Below are positions 11,637-23,467 of a stretch of DNA of 64,000 nt, in pieces. The stretch comes from Henningerozyma blattae CBS 6284 (Eukaryota > Ascomycota > Saccharomycetes > Saccharomycetales > Saccharomycetaceae): contig NC_020189.1 of assembly GCF_000315915.1 (NCBI RefSeq), forward strand, positions 372,001-436,000. The letters run 5' to 3'. Below the pieces are notes generated by a model, which saw nothing but the letters and a program-made list of their open reading frames with translations, was not told the origin of the DNA and made no database searches. Position 1 is the first letter of the stretch; each line of letters starts with the position of its first letter. Made by a program: the position numbers and the translations under genes.

Positions 11637-12689
11637 TTATTTATGCTTGCTCTTCTTATTCTTCGGTTTTTTTACCAACGTCGATAAATCATTCACTGTG
11701 GTATTAGCCATGGAATCTCGAAAAGCAGCCTGTAAGATAGACATATTACCATCCATGTTTGGATTATTATTATGGTTGATGTCTTGTTTAATTTGTATTA
11801 AGTTATCCTTTAAATGAGCCTTGATATCGTCATCTATGGAATTTTCACCTTCTACAGGCTTGAGAACTTTGAGAATCGTATTTTTCGCATTTTTCAAATA
11901 CAAATTTCTCCTTTTTGGCGGTATTTCTTTGTCAGTGGCCCATCTTAAAGCATGGGCCATTTTTATGTAACTTTCAGCAATTGCTAGCTGGTTATCTCTT
12001 TGCAATTCAATGGCTTTTTTGTAAGATTTAACGGCATCTTCAAAGGATTCAAGTTCTTGATATATGTCACCCATCAAATTAAGCAGTGGGCCAATAGAAT
12101 GGTTATTATGGGTAGATTCAAAAATAGATTGGGCGATCTCCGCAACGTATAATGCATTTTCAAAAATATTTCCTTCTGCCAAGTCAACAAAGTGATCACT
12201 TGCATCTTCCTGATTTCCTTGCTCCTCATATTCCTCACTAATGTTAGAATTATCTTCTTTTTCTTGTTCTGCCCCTTTGTTGCTATCATTTTGATTATTA
12301 CCATCTTTTTTCTGCTCTTCTATATCTTCTTCTTCTAAATCAAACTGATATAGAGTAGTATCTAATTGAATGTTAGAACTAACTTCAATCCCAGCTGTTA
12401 GATGGCTTTGGGAGTTGTATCTATCATCTATATCACTGTCATCTCCTTCGTCATCTTTATCATCTCCACTTTCCTCATTATTTTCATCTTCATTGAACAT
12501 CTGATCTTTATCTAGTCCTAACTTAAATAATGATTTTGCAAATAACATTAAATGATCTGGATTTAGCATATTTGAATCCTCGGAATCTAACAGCATACCG
12601 TATGACCTAGCTGCTTCATAGTAGTTTTTAGTTGCAGTGTATTTTGCAGCATCTACCAAAAATCGTTTATTAGTGGAAGACATAGTCAA
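11637..12689 (-). CDS. HIF1: histone chaperone Hif1 (NASP/SHNi-TPR family)
   Basis: Binds histone H3-H4 and forms the nuclear Hat1-Hat2-Hif1 histone acetyltransferase complex in S. cerevisiae. At 350 aa (Hif1 is 385) it shows the family layout: an N-terminal TPR (FLVDAAKYTATKNYYEAARSYG), a long acidic D/E/N-rich insertion at about residues 65-160 interrupting a TPR, then TPRs including LLNLMGDIYQELESFEDAVKSYKKA around residues 205-230, and a lysine-rich tail (KKPKNKKSKHK) likely to be a nuclear localisation signal. Synteny with POM33 and SSA2 (YLL022C) supports the call, since the acidic region itself is poorly conserved. Confidence 0.9.
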   Translation of the reverse strand: MTMSSTNKRFLVDAAKYTATKNYYEAARSYGMLLDSEDSNMLNPDHLMLFAKSLFKLGLDKDQMFNEDENNEESGDDKDDEGDDSDIDDRYNSQSHLTAGIEVSSNIQLDTTLYQFDLEEEDIEEQKKDGNNQNDSNKGAEQEKEDNSNISEEYEEQGNQEDASDHFVDLAEGNIFENALYVAEIAQSIFESTHNNHSIGPLLNLMGDIYQELESFEDAVKSYKKAIELQRDNQLAIAESYIKMAHALRWATDKEIPPKRRNLYLKNAKNTILKVLKPVEGENSIDDDIKAHLKDNLIQIKQDINHNNNPNMDGNMSILQAAFRDSMANTTVNDLSTLVKKPKNKKSKHK

Positions 12690-15600
12690 TTCTTGTATTG
12701 AAGTAAATAAATGATTAGTGAAGATATTTTAGCCCGTGTATCTAAATTTCAATGATAATGCGTTAAATAAGGACATGTATGTTTAGATGCTATTTAGATC
12801 AAGAAAGTTGTATCTTAATGTAATTTTTTTTCTTATTTCCTCACAATATTTTTACGCGTACTAGTTAAGAATTCCTAAACGCGTTGCAATTTCAAGTTAT
12901 TAAGTTTTCGAAAATAGAGAACCTTCTAGTTTAAAGCCAGCCTAATATTAACATTTTACTAATATCCTTCAACGTTTATATCAAAACCATTCTTGATTTG
13001 CATTATAATCATCTTTTTTTTTAATTTTTGAGTTATATATATCTACATGAAAAAGAAATATCAGTTGAAAGTTACAACTAGATAAAATTATTTAACGTGA
13101 AAGTATGGTGCCTGGTACGATGCCCTTTAAATGCTTCCCTATCATAATTAATCATGCCCTGTAAAAATTTGCTTTATAAATCATATATTGAGTTATTGAA
13201 TTTAATCTTTCAATATGATTGGTACAATATTCTAGCTCATCGCACATATATAAAAATATTATCCTACTTGGAAGTTTAGTTACACATGCAAAGGAAATAA
13301 TCGGCTACCTTTAATCCTAAGAATTTCTTTTTTATTCTAAATGAAAATATGATGCCTATTCTACTTAAATTAGCTGTCAAAGTTTTTCTTACGAAGTTTC
13401 ATAATTTTGATATAATCTGATACTAAACATATCAATAAAATTAACGAAAAAATAAGAATCTTAAAGAAGTTGCTAGTTGTCAGATTGTAAATCTATAAAG
13501 TTCTTGACTCTATGATGTCATCACAGAAAAATTAAACTAATATAGTTAATATAATACTATTCTGGTGAAATAATAATAAATTATGCATAGAAGGCGTATT
13601 TTATTCTTAGATTAAGTATTTCAGCATGACCAATAAATTTTTGTCTTGTACTATCTATTAAATGTAACAAATATTGTCCAGAATTTATTAATCAATTTAT
13701 TCAATATTTTATATTACATTGATTTCAATTTTACAATGTTAACACTCTTTGATTTGTAATGGATATATAAAAGCCAATGTAATATTAGATTTCTTCATAA
13801 TGGCCCTACTTCAATCTTAAAATTAGACAAAGTAAAGTTTTATGAAGTATTTTGCAAAACAAGTAACTACATGATCAGTACTTCATAAAAAAGTACTATA
13901 CTAAGAGATCTACTTCTGGCTTTAAATACTTTGCTTTATTCACATTTAATCTTATTAGCTAAGTATGTAAAATTCATATGTAGAATTAAGATCTACTTAT
14001 TTCTTTTTATTTCTTTTAAGAATTTATGGGAAGATCCGGCATATATGTATATTTGTATATTTAAAACTATATATTTAATCTAAGTTTACCATCAACAAAA
14101 ATGCAAATAATGTAATAGCACGAGTAGTTTGACTAGTATCTGTAAGCATTCACATCGTATTAGTATACCGTAGGTTGCTGAATTTATATTTTTGTTGTGG
14201 GAAATATGGGTATAAACATTTCATTTTCTAAGGTATCTTAACTTAGAATAATATATAGATAAGATTATTTTTACTATAAAAAAAATATTCAACGAAATAG
14301 TCAAAATAACTTTAAAGTAATAATTTAAGAGGAAACTCAAGATAAACTAATTATTTGTTAAATGATACGTCTTTGAGTACTAAATTTGATAATACCTAAT
14401 GACCTATAAAATAGTAAAACTTAACCAGCTCCTAAGTAGTGTATATAAGTTTTCAGCAAAAATTGAACCTAAACCTGGGAACTATATAAAGAAAAGCACT
14501 AAAATAAGGTTAATAATTGACTCTTTAACTTATAATTGTAGCTAATAAATACGGGATGCCAGTAACGTTTCTTTTAAACCACAATTATCTGTAGTTCGTA
14601 AAAGAGAGAATGAACGTAAAGTATATGATATTTTGACTGGAATTTGAAAGAACCTGACATTATTTAATAATGGTGTTTTTGATGTAATATTGGATTACTT
14701 CTTTTACATACTATATTAACAACTATATTTATTTACAAAATATGCTCATTATATAGTAAAATAAAATAAGCACCATTCATAAATGTTCTTTAACCCTAAA
14801 ATACATTCACCTTACCTAACTAATACCTTAAATATAAACCAAAGTAGGCATGTAAAAATTATACACTTAATAAAAGTTTCTTTCTAAGAAATAATTAGAA
14901 AAATAATTATATTATTTCCCAGCAATTGTTGGTAGTTAAGATGTATCTACTTCATTAATAAAACTAGTTTTAACTTTTTGATAAATAAATATAAAAGAAG
15001 AAAAGAAAAAGAAAAAGAAAAAGTCTGAGAAGGGATGTTGTCTCCCCAAACTAATGAAGCTTTTATTTTTATTGTCTTTTTATTATGGTATTACAGTTAA
15101 TCATATATCTAGCACACCATCGGTAAAATATCAACAGGTTATTTAAAACTAGAAAATTATGCTTTAAAAGTTATATCGTTGATTACCTAATTGGTGGTAA
15201 TATACCTTGATGTTAGTCTACTCCACTTCATTGATTTGTGTAATAGTATGTACATTAATTTGAAGTTAAGTAGTTATTATTCAGCTGTTAAAGTTTTCTA
15301 AATTATGATATGAAAGTTTTTAAATTAGTAGGCTTTAGAGTTATATAATATTAGTTAAGAACTTATTCCAGAGGTTCTGTAATACAAGTAGTACTGGAAA
15401 TTATTTTGAAAATTGTGTTTTAAGATGAAAAAAAAACATTGTTTTCAAGTATTATATCTACTTTTTGTTTTTGAAAAAAAGGTTGTATTCTAACAATAAG
15501 TAATGTGTCAGCAAAGACACATGACTCGTGTTTTTAACTCCAACCTAAAACACTGCGTGCCTACGACATATATGAGCACTTCGTCCAGTTTGCATGATTC

Positions 15601-15801
15601 TAGCATGCCAGTTCAACTTGTATATAAACTAGCCCGATTCAAACCTATGTCTAACCCTTGTCTGTAGGTTACATATTTTGAGCATAAGATTTTTCTGATC
15701 TAAATACAATCTGAAATATAACAAAAAAATTTGTATTCTAACTACTGGGATTCAAGAGAGTTAGACATTGTTATACAGTGTTTAAGATGTAAAGACGATT
15801 A

Positions 15802-15836
15802 ATTCATTTTAATTATACTATATAATTAAAATGAAT
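15802..15836. repeat. perfect 16-bp inverted repeat with 3-bp loop
   Basis: ATTCATTTTAATTATA (15802-15817) is followed by CTA and then its exact reverse complement (15821-15836). A near-complete 35-bp palindrome can form a cruciform or hairpin. No flanking gene explains it. Confidence 0.9.
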
Positions 15837-15850
15837 ATATTTCTTAAATA

Positions 15851-15878
15851 GTGTTTTTCGATATAAACAGAAAAACAC
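15851..15878. repeat. second hairpin, 9-bp perfect arms
   Basis: GTGTTTTTC (15851-15859) and GAAAAACAC (15870-15878) are exact reverse complements separated by 10 bp, only 14 bp after the larger palindrome. Confidence 0.8.
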
Positions 15879-16041
15879 ATTTTAAACGATAAGTCAAGTG
15901 ATAAAAAGTATTTTACCAGTTAATAGAAAATGATATAATCATATTCCAGCATCTAGCCTTTATCTATAGTTATATATATTCTGGATAGATAAAAGAACCA
16001 AGTTATTTCGATCCACACTCTATATTTAATACTACAAAAAC

Positions 16042-16257
16042 TGTTGTAATACGAGACTGACAGTACAAGGATGGTGTTTCAGAGTTCGGATGGCACTGAG
16101 ATCAGTAGTTACAGGTTGTATTACATTAGATTATTATATCTCCACTTTGCCCCTCTATATATCGTATATAATAGTATATTGATCTATACATGCTCCTAAT
16201 ATACTTCTCTTGTACTTATTACGTGAAAGGCGACAGGACCTAGATGGTTTTACAACA
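16042..16257 (-). mobile_element. shortened solo LTR, Ty3/sigma-like (copy 3, same family as copy 1)
   Basis: Read on the minus strand it starts TGTTGTAAAACCATC and ends CGTATTACAACA, so both termini are intact (TGTTGTA...TACAACA). A perfect 5-bp target duplication AAAAC flanks it at 16037-16041 and 16258-16262. It is 216 bp against 425 bp for copy 1; both ends align well and the difference is one internal block of about 210 bp, which copy 3 has lost or copy 1 has gained. The TGAAACA motif is kept (minus strand, 16075-16081). It lies 16 bp before tRNA-Ile, the classic Ty3/sigma integration distance, in the opposite orientation to the tRNA. Confidence 0.88.
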
Positions 16258-16273
16258 AAAACGTAAGATCTTT

Positions 16274-16347
16274 GGTTCCTTGGCCCAGTTGGTTAAGGCA
16301 TCGTGCTAATAACGCGGGGATCAGCGGTTCGATCCCGCTAGGAACCA
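16274..16347 (+). tRNA. tRNA-Ile (AAU)
   Basis: A complete 74-nt cloverleaf without intron: acceptor GGTTCCT pairs perfectly with AGGAACC (16340-16346), D arm TGGCCCAGTTGGTTAAGGCA, anticodon loop CTAATAA with anticodon AAT, T arm AGCGGTTCGATCCCGCT, discriminator A at 16347. The body matches S. cerevisiae tRNA-Ile(AAU) apart from a few changes, including compensated ones in the acceptor stem. A T run follows within 3 bases as an RNA polymerase III terminator. Confidence 0.97.
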
Positions 16348-18920
16348 ATTTTTTGGCACGCTGTGGTAAGTTGCACGTGATATTTTGAAACAGAAAGTCA
16401 CATTATTTAAGACACCTCAATTGTGAACTAAGAGATATAGTCCTTATTTTTTTTTCATTCAATGTGGTAGTTAGGTTCTTTAGGACTTGAGAACCAGTTC
16501 AGAATATTTACGGGCATGTATTGGGTATATTTTTAAATAGTTAAAGTATTTAGCTCTGAGATGCTAATTTTGAATTTACACTTGTATCATTGACTAGACT
16601 GAATAATAGAATAGTTCTAATTAAATATGCAATGTTGATTATATAATATGACAGTAATACAACGATAAAGAATTTTGTTAAAATAATAATAATCTGGATG
16701 ACAGCTTACTTTCTGTCTGTCTTTCTCTAAATATTGAAACAACATTCTTCTAGTATAGCTTATTATATCTTGTATATGATTATTAGCTACTCTTTCTGAA
16801 TTTTACTCGTGACGAAGAAACTTTAGCCTTTGGTAAGGATATTGTTTTAACCTTATTTCTGTTTTAGTAAATAATTACGTTCAAAGTGTCGGAATATCTA
16901 CAGATCATTCTCGGATCATCTCGGATTATTCGTGCGGTGGTGGCAGATGGTAATATTTAAATTACCTATTAATTTGGTTAGTCTTCAATTTAATTAATAT
17001 TATTGTTACAGGATATTCGTAGAAAATGGTTCGGAAATGAAGTGATAATTGAACTTGCAAAAAAAAGTACCTCAAAAAGAATATAAATTCTTTCATCAAT
17101 TTAATGGAAGCATCTTAAATATTTTCAATCCATTTATGAGGATCTCTGTAAATTAATATAAGTGGCCTGAGATAACAAATTTGTACATATCGATGCTAGT
17201 GTAAGTAATTTGACTGTGTTTAAATGTATTATTTAAAAGCAACTTTAAAAAAAGTTATTTAGTATTTTTGAAGAATGTTTAAAATATGTATGCAATAAAA
17301 AAGATATATAAATATATCACTGAAATATAAAGTTATAGTTGAATATATAAAAGATTTAAATAATGCGAATGCTATGTTATTCCTGCGTACAGGAGTTGCT
17401 CACTTGAAGTAATGACGTTTGGTGTATGTAATTAAATATGCATGTTTCATGTATTACGGGTTTAAATATACGAGCATAATATCATCAAAACATTCAATAT
17501 CATCATCTGATGTAGCTTCATAAAATTCAAATATCATATTAGAAAACCACATTTTATTTGGTACAGTATTAGTTTGAAGGTATAAGTAGTAGAAGCAGCT
17601 AATGTTATGTAAATCACGTGTATTATTTGAGTGATCTGATTGTTATTCAATTTGAGAATGATTATATGGAAACACTAGACATTAAAAAGAGCTGGCATAA
17701 CTCTCAAATTCAAATTCCATTAGTGTTTTATAGTCCAAGAGCATTCAAAAAATTTTAGCAATGCTCCGAACTCGGAAGATTTCATTATCTTACTTTGACT
17801 CATCATCTATAGTAGAGCCCCACAGCATGTGGAGATATTCGGACTATCAAAAATTAAGGGTTACGTATAGATCGACAAAAAAAATTGCATTCTTGATTCT
17901 GATAGGTCAAAATCGACGGAGTTCTATATCTAACTCAAGTTGTAAATTAAAGATAAATTATTGACCCATTATTAAAATTATTAATCTGCCATTATCAAGA
18001 TTATTAATCCGATGGCAGTGTAGGTAGGTCAAAATAAGGCGGAAATATCCATATTCAGAATTGATAGTATGAAAAACTATTTAATGATAATATTTACAGG
18101 ATACTTGATTAGGTTTGAGACACATTTGTAACAGCATCAGCTCATAGATAATGGCCTATTTTAGAAGTCCGCGTTTGTTGTAAAGAGGGGTGTTTAGTCA
18201 AAATTAAATAAGCAGAAATCGTTTTTTCCTACGAGCCCCGCACGACGCCGAAGCCAAGTGCCCTAGTGGGCGATGGCCCACATCATCGCCGTAGCACACG
18301 TCATTTTTGCCCCTCTGCCAAACTAGGAAAAATGCACAGATTTTGCTGGAACTGTGAACAGATATCAGTAGTTCAAAATAAAGCATTTCAAGCGTTATAG
18401 AGTTGTAATTATTTAGAGATATTTAGGCAAGATAAAGAGGGATTGTTATATCGTTCATCAAATGAACGTGCCAAGTTTAATTTAAACGGAATCTTCCAGC
18501 TTCTCTAATATTTTACTAATGAAGAAATCTCCAAAATATATATATATATATGTATGTGTGTAGAGGGGCTCTTCTTAATACTTTAACTTTTCATCTTAAT
18601 CATTATTTGACCCTTATTGTACTTTAAGCTATGAAGTATGGTGCGGTAAAATGTTTATTTATGCTCGGGTTAAAATTTCGTTTAGTTTTTTGCTCGTACA
18701 TTGGAAAGCGAGGTAATTATCGGAGGTAAAGTCTGCTCTAGGGAAGCCATCTTATAGTTGTAACAATCGTTTAGGGTTTTTTTCAATCAAATGAATATAG
18801 CCACTAATATAAATATAGATTTCTTTTTGTCTATTTAGCCCTTCCTTTATAGGAGTATATTGGGTTATAATTTTGTAATAATTCTCGAGAAATTAGGTTA
18901 AATAGCAATTTGTATTAGAA
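16348..18920. other. gene-free AT-rich stretch upstream of ERG26
   Basis: About 2.57 kb without a supported gene; it includes the ERG26 promoter. A 67-codon ORF at 17761-17964 has no recognisable features. A sharp GC-rich patch at 18229-18320 is listed separately. A TA repeat lies near 18536-18552. Confidence 0.5.
18229..18320. other. GC-rich patch with a perfect GC hairpin, upstream of ERG26
   Basis: About 90 bp of clearly elevated GC in surroundings of roughly 70-75% AT. It contains GTGGGC (18266-18271), loop GATG, GCCCAC (18276-18281), a perfect stem, and repeated CGCCG/GCC motifs. It lies about 600-690 bp before the ERG26 start. It could be an upstream activating region or part of an unrecognised RNA; no RNA family was identified. 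Confidence 0.4.
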
Positions 18921-19976
18921 ATGACTAGCCCCACATCAGTACTATTAGTAGGGGGATCAGGTTTCTTAGGCTTACACCTAATTGATAAATATTATGCGTT
19001 ACAACCAAGACCAGAAATCCATATCCTAGATATTAGACCAATCCCTCGAAAAATTAATCTAAAACAATTTAGTTTTGATCCTAAAGATATTCATTTTCAT
19101 AAGGGTAATTTGACTTCTCCTGAGGAGGTCGAAGATATTATTCGTAAATCAAAATGTGAGGTTTTAGTTCATTCAGCTTCTCCAATACATGGACAAGAAT
19201 CCCACATTTATACTACAGTTAATGTTAAGGGGACACGTAATTTACTAGATATTTCGAAAAAACTTGGAATTCGCGCATTTGTATATACATCCTCAGCTGG
19301 TGTTATATTTAATGGGCAAGATATACATAATGGAGATGAGACTTGGCCAATTCCAGAAGTACCTATGGATGCCTATAATGAAACTAAGGCCATTGCAGAA
19401 AATATGGTATTAGAAGCTAATGATGAAAAATCTAATTTCTATACAATTGCTCTAAGGCCAGCAGGGATATTTGGTCCAGGTGATAGACAATTAGTACCAG
19501 GATTGAGACAAGTAGCTAAACTTGGCCAATCTAAATTTCAAGTGGGAGACAATAATAATCTTTTTGATTGGACATATGTTGGGAATGTGGCTGATAGTCA
19601 CGTCCTTGCGACCCAAAAGCTTCTAGATAAAACGACATGTTCTAAAGTCTCTGGTGAGTCATTTTTTATTACTAACGATACTCCTTCTTATTTCTGGGCC
19701 TTAGCAAGAACAGTATGGAAAGCTGATGGTCATATTGATAAACGAATAATAGTGTTAAAAAGACCAATTGCCATTTTAGCAGGCTATCTATCAGAATTCT
19801 TCTCAAAATTACTTGGGAAAGAACCTGGGCTAACTCCATTTAGAGTCAAAATTGTGTGTGCGTATCGTTATCATAACATATCAAAAGCTAAGAGACTATT
19901 GGACTATCAACCTAATGTAGATATTGAAGAAGGTATTAGAAGAACACTATTATGGATGGATGAAGGATTAGAATAA
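18921..19976 (+). CDS. ERG26: C-3 sterol dehydrogenase (C-4 decarboxylase) of ergosterol synthesis
   Basis: NAD(P)-dependent dehydrogenase that, with Erg25, Erg27 and the scaffold Erg28, removes C-4 methyl groups from sterol intermediates at the ER. At 351 aa it matches Erg26 (349). The Rossmann motif GGSGFLG is at residues 11-17. The short-chain dehydrogenase catalytic pair is seen in DAYNETKA (YxxxK, about residue 154), with the preceding serines in VYTSSAGV. The 3-beta-HSD family signature ALRPAGIFGPGDRQLVPG follows. In S. cerevisiae ERG26 (YGL001C) is the gene next to CEN7, with its start facing the centromere. Confidence 0.96.
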   Translation: MTSPTSVLLVGGSGFLGLHLIDKYYALQPRPEIHILDIRPIPRKINLKQFSFDPKDIHFHKGNLTSPEEVEDIIRKSKCEVLVHSASPIHGQESHIYTTVNVKGTRNLLDISKKLGIRAFVYTSSAGVIFNGQDIHNGDETWPIPEVPMDAYNETKAIAENMVLEANDEKSNFYTIALRPAGIFGPGDRQLVPGLRQVAKLGQSKFQVGDNNNLFDWTYVGNVADSHVLATQKLLDKTTCSKVSGESFFITNDTPSYFWALARTVWKADGHIDKRIIVLKRPIAILAGYLSEFFSKLLGKEPGLTPFRVKIVCAYRYHNISKAKRLLDYQPNVDIEEGIRRTLLWMDEGLE

Positions 19977-22593
19977 AGATAAGGCTCTGTTACCTTTTTA
20001 TTTAAAAAATTTTTTTCTCCTCACCAAATATTACAGTTTTAATTTACTTTTATACATTCTGTGCTTTCAAATATATATGGCTCCCCCTTATTCTATTTTC
20101 GATATTTTTTTAATTTCATGTTTATTACTGACAACATAAGGGAAATAGAGCAAAACATTTACTGTATTATGTATCTTTTATTTGTAGGAAGCTGTTTTAT
20201 GCAGACTATTATACCTTATTTGTAGAAATAATTGTGTTTACTAGTGCTAATTTCATCTTATTGATAGATTTGAACTGAGTTCGATAATAATTTAATATTT
20301 GCTATATTTATATTTTCAAATACCCAAAGGTTAAAACAAAAAAGTAGAGAATGTTAGAAGAATTTTATTACATAAAGATAATATTGTAGTCCATATTTAA
20401 AATGTTAGTTATGTTCTAAAGTGTTTAAAACTTCGTTTTTTATCCATAATTAGTTGGAAGAATATAATGTGAGTGTTTACTTAGCATCTATTATTCAACT
20501 TCCTGCCATAACTAATTATAATATTTGATGAGATCAATATTAGCAGCACTACCAACAACAAATTTCTTCAGTTATTTAACCGATTAAACTATATACTCTA
20601 TCTTCTTAAAGGGTAAAATAGTTTTTTCTATAAACTTGAAATATATAGAAAGCTTCCTCTAGTATTAAATATTGAATATTAATTTTGAATTTTTTAAATA
20701 GTCATAACTGTCATCAAATTTTTTTTGGTACTTTTCTACTTTAAATTCCAAAATAAGTTTATTATCACTTGTTAAAAAGTTATTACCATGAAAATTATAT
20801 AATTATCTAAAATTTAATTAGTTACAATTTTTAAGGGGGTGTAGAAAAATGAAACCCCATTGGGAGGATTACTGTATATTTTACGACATTAGAATCCTTT
20901 GTATTGGTATTATTGTCAGTTATAGGTTAAGAAATAATTCTGTTTAAATTAGTAGTTAAAATATAGAAACCCCCTACTCTTTTGAAAAGGAATAAAAAGT
21001 AAATAAAATACAAAAATTTGATGTTAAATAAAAGGTTGGTGCTAGATATGGTCTTTATAGATACAACAGTAGATATACTGGTTTAGGATAAAAGATAGTA
21101 TAACGTAAATATACGTTGCTAATAAAAACCCCAATTAGAAAATTCGTTGTCGTTAATTAATTACCATCATGTAGCTTCTACAGAATATACTAAGCATGAG
21201 AGGCACATAACTCTTGTGAGGTTAATTAGGTGAAAATTGTTCACTTAGAGATGACTATGAATTGACTTCTCTTGTCCAAAAAAATAATGTATAAATTGCC
21301 AATATTTCAGTCGACATCTAATCTTATATATTTTTATATATTTTCTATAATTGTTATTCCTACTCAAAAAGCTAGGAGGTGTCTATACTATAAACAATAT
21401 ACAAAAAAAGAATTATTCTCTTAATTAGGACTAACAGCAATACTAATATTAAGGATTCTAATGTCGTACAGTTCGCAATTTATATATTTTGTTTTTAGAC
21501 AAGAGAAATCAATTCATTGTCGTCTATAGATGAAACATTTTTCAACCAATTAACCTCGCAAGTGTTGTCTGGCTCTTATGCCTAACATATCCCGTAGTAG
21601 TTACATAATGTACTCTAGTTACCGGTAATAAATTATCTTATTAGGGATTTTACTTGTAACATATATTCATGTTATACCCTCTTTTATCTTGGATCAGTAT
21701 AACTACTCCATTATGTATAAAGACTATAAAGATCGAACATATATCTTAGTATTAGTATGTAGTTGGTTAGGTTATGCTCGGAAAATGTTTCTTAGGTTAT
21801 AGTAATTAAATATATTGTATCCTAATTTTCGGAAAATTCTTTATAAATTAGTAACTCCTAAACAAAATATAAAAAACATAAAATTTTAAAATACATCTTT
21901 AACTTCAAACAATTTTATACAACGTTAGAAATAGCAAGAAATATAGTTGTTAAATAAATAAATAAAGATATATTATTATTATAATTATTATTTGTCGGAT
22001 CTTTATGTATTAACTATTCTTATAATTGTCCTCCTCTAGCTAAATACGTATATAAAACTACAGAAGTATATAAAAGGGAGCTCTATTTTGACCAGCGGTC
22101 GAACTGTTCAAAATATTGTTGCTCATAGTTTAATTCTTAGTTAAGTAATCTGTTTGAATAATTATTATATTATTATTAAAAAAAACTCCTTGCTTCTTTC
22201 GAAAGGGAATATATAATATATACAGGATATACAATGAACAGTTATAAACTTTTGGGATATTTTCGTGGTAATTTATACTCCAAAAAATGGGCAGATCCAC
22301 CATCAACGAATTGATGGTCTGATATTAAAATAGAACCTATCACATCCTAATACCTTCTTAATATCACTACTTGGGTATTTTTAGTAGTGAGGCCACGTAT
22401 GCTTAATGCATGTTGGATTATTTATTACATTAAGTTGTTATTAGTTGTTGTATAAAGCCACAATTACGACAAAATTCATACTTTATTAGCTGTTAACACA
22501 AACCCACGACTTATGACACATAATTCCACAGCTCTGAGATATTTATATTCCGAGAAATGCAGGTTGTATAAAAATATCACTTAGTACGTAATA

Positions 22594-22676
<83 letters not shown>

Positions 22677-23467
22677 GTTAAAGATAGAGTAAGTTGTGAT
22701 TAAAGAATAATTATAAGTGACAAACAAGAGAATAGAAATATAATTAATAAAAATTGAAGGAAGAGTGGCAAAAACCAACATTAGTTTAGATTCTACATTT
22801 AAATACTTAGTTATTAAGATCATAGATGCACTTCTAAACTATATGTCAAAATTGGAATGCAATTTTCAGAGTCATTCGTTTCATAACTATAAAAACGATT
22901 AATAGATATATCGAAAACAAAATATTGCGTTTTAAGAGATAGTTAACATAATTTTCACCATATAAGATATAAATTGGGTCTATTTTTATAGAATCAGAAG
23001 TGTATTTACATATTATTTAGGGACAAGTTTTTTTAAAAAGAATGTGACTGGCTTAATAAACTCAGACATAAATATTGAACTATGCTACAGATCTGATACA
23101 CTTATTATTTTTTTAAATAACCTAATTTACTAAAGAGATTAGCCATACTAATTAATATCTGAGATTTTGTCTTACATTTTACAAAAAATTTAATGTTCCA
23201 AGCATTAATATATTTGCGTCACTTTAAACTTTTCGAGGCTCGGCTTGGTAATTTAAGTTAGTAGGCTCTTAGTTATTTCCGACTATATATCCAATTAGGA
23301 CCAGTTCAGATAAAGTCTCCAAACAATGAAGAATTCATTGGTAATAATAATCACAATATATAAAAAAATGAATACAAAATCAGTTAACTTTCTTAAATTA
23401 ACAGGGAGACTGAACTTCAGCACTTAATTCATAACGACTTTACCAGTTCTTCTAATAGGGTATCACA
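19977..23467. other. gene-free AT-rich stretch between ERG26 and the DUP-family gene
   Basis: About 3.5 kb with no ORF of note and no recognisable tRNA or LTR. It holds a long ATT microsatellite (listed separately) and a TTTTCGGAAAATT motif at about 21831-21843 that recalls a CDEIII core but has no CDEI partner. Confidence 0.5.
22597..22676. repeat. (ATT)n microsatellite
   Basis: About 26 uninterrupted ATT/TTA units over 80 bp, in noncoding sequence. Such a tract is likely to vary in length between isolates. Confidence 0.95.

Larger units (their letters stand above)
12690..16041. other. long gene-free AT-rich stretch with hairpins
   Basis: About 3.35 kb without a supported gene. Both strands are dense with stop codons. 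It starts with the HIF1 promoter. Visible structure is listed separately: a direct repeat TTGTATTCTAAC at 15483-15494 and 15731-15742, and two hairpins at 15802-15878. A patch at about 15500-15660 is GC-richer than its surroundings and could be a decayed LTR, but clean ends are lacking. Confidence 0.5.

Noticed and set aside
17028..17042. GGTTCGGAAATGAAG, CDEIII-like on the minus strand
   Set aside because: No CDEI on the required side and no long A+T-only spacer.
17612..17770. ATCACGTG followed 145 bp later by GCTCCGAAC
   Set aside because: The spacer has too many G/C bases for CDEII and the CDEIII flanks do not fit.
17761..17964. 67-codon ORF in the ERG26 upstream region
   Set aside because: No recognisable features or neighbours, and of a length expected by chance.
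21829..21845. TTTTCGGAAAATT, good CDEIII core on the minus strand, in AT-rich DNA
   Set aside because: No CDEI (CAYGTGAY on the plus strand) within 250 bp on the needed side; the left part of CDEIII does not match. Kept only as a fallback if the 25.2-25.4 kb candidate fails.
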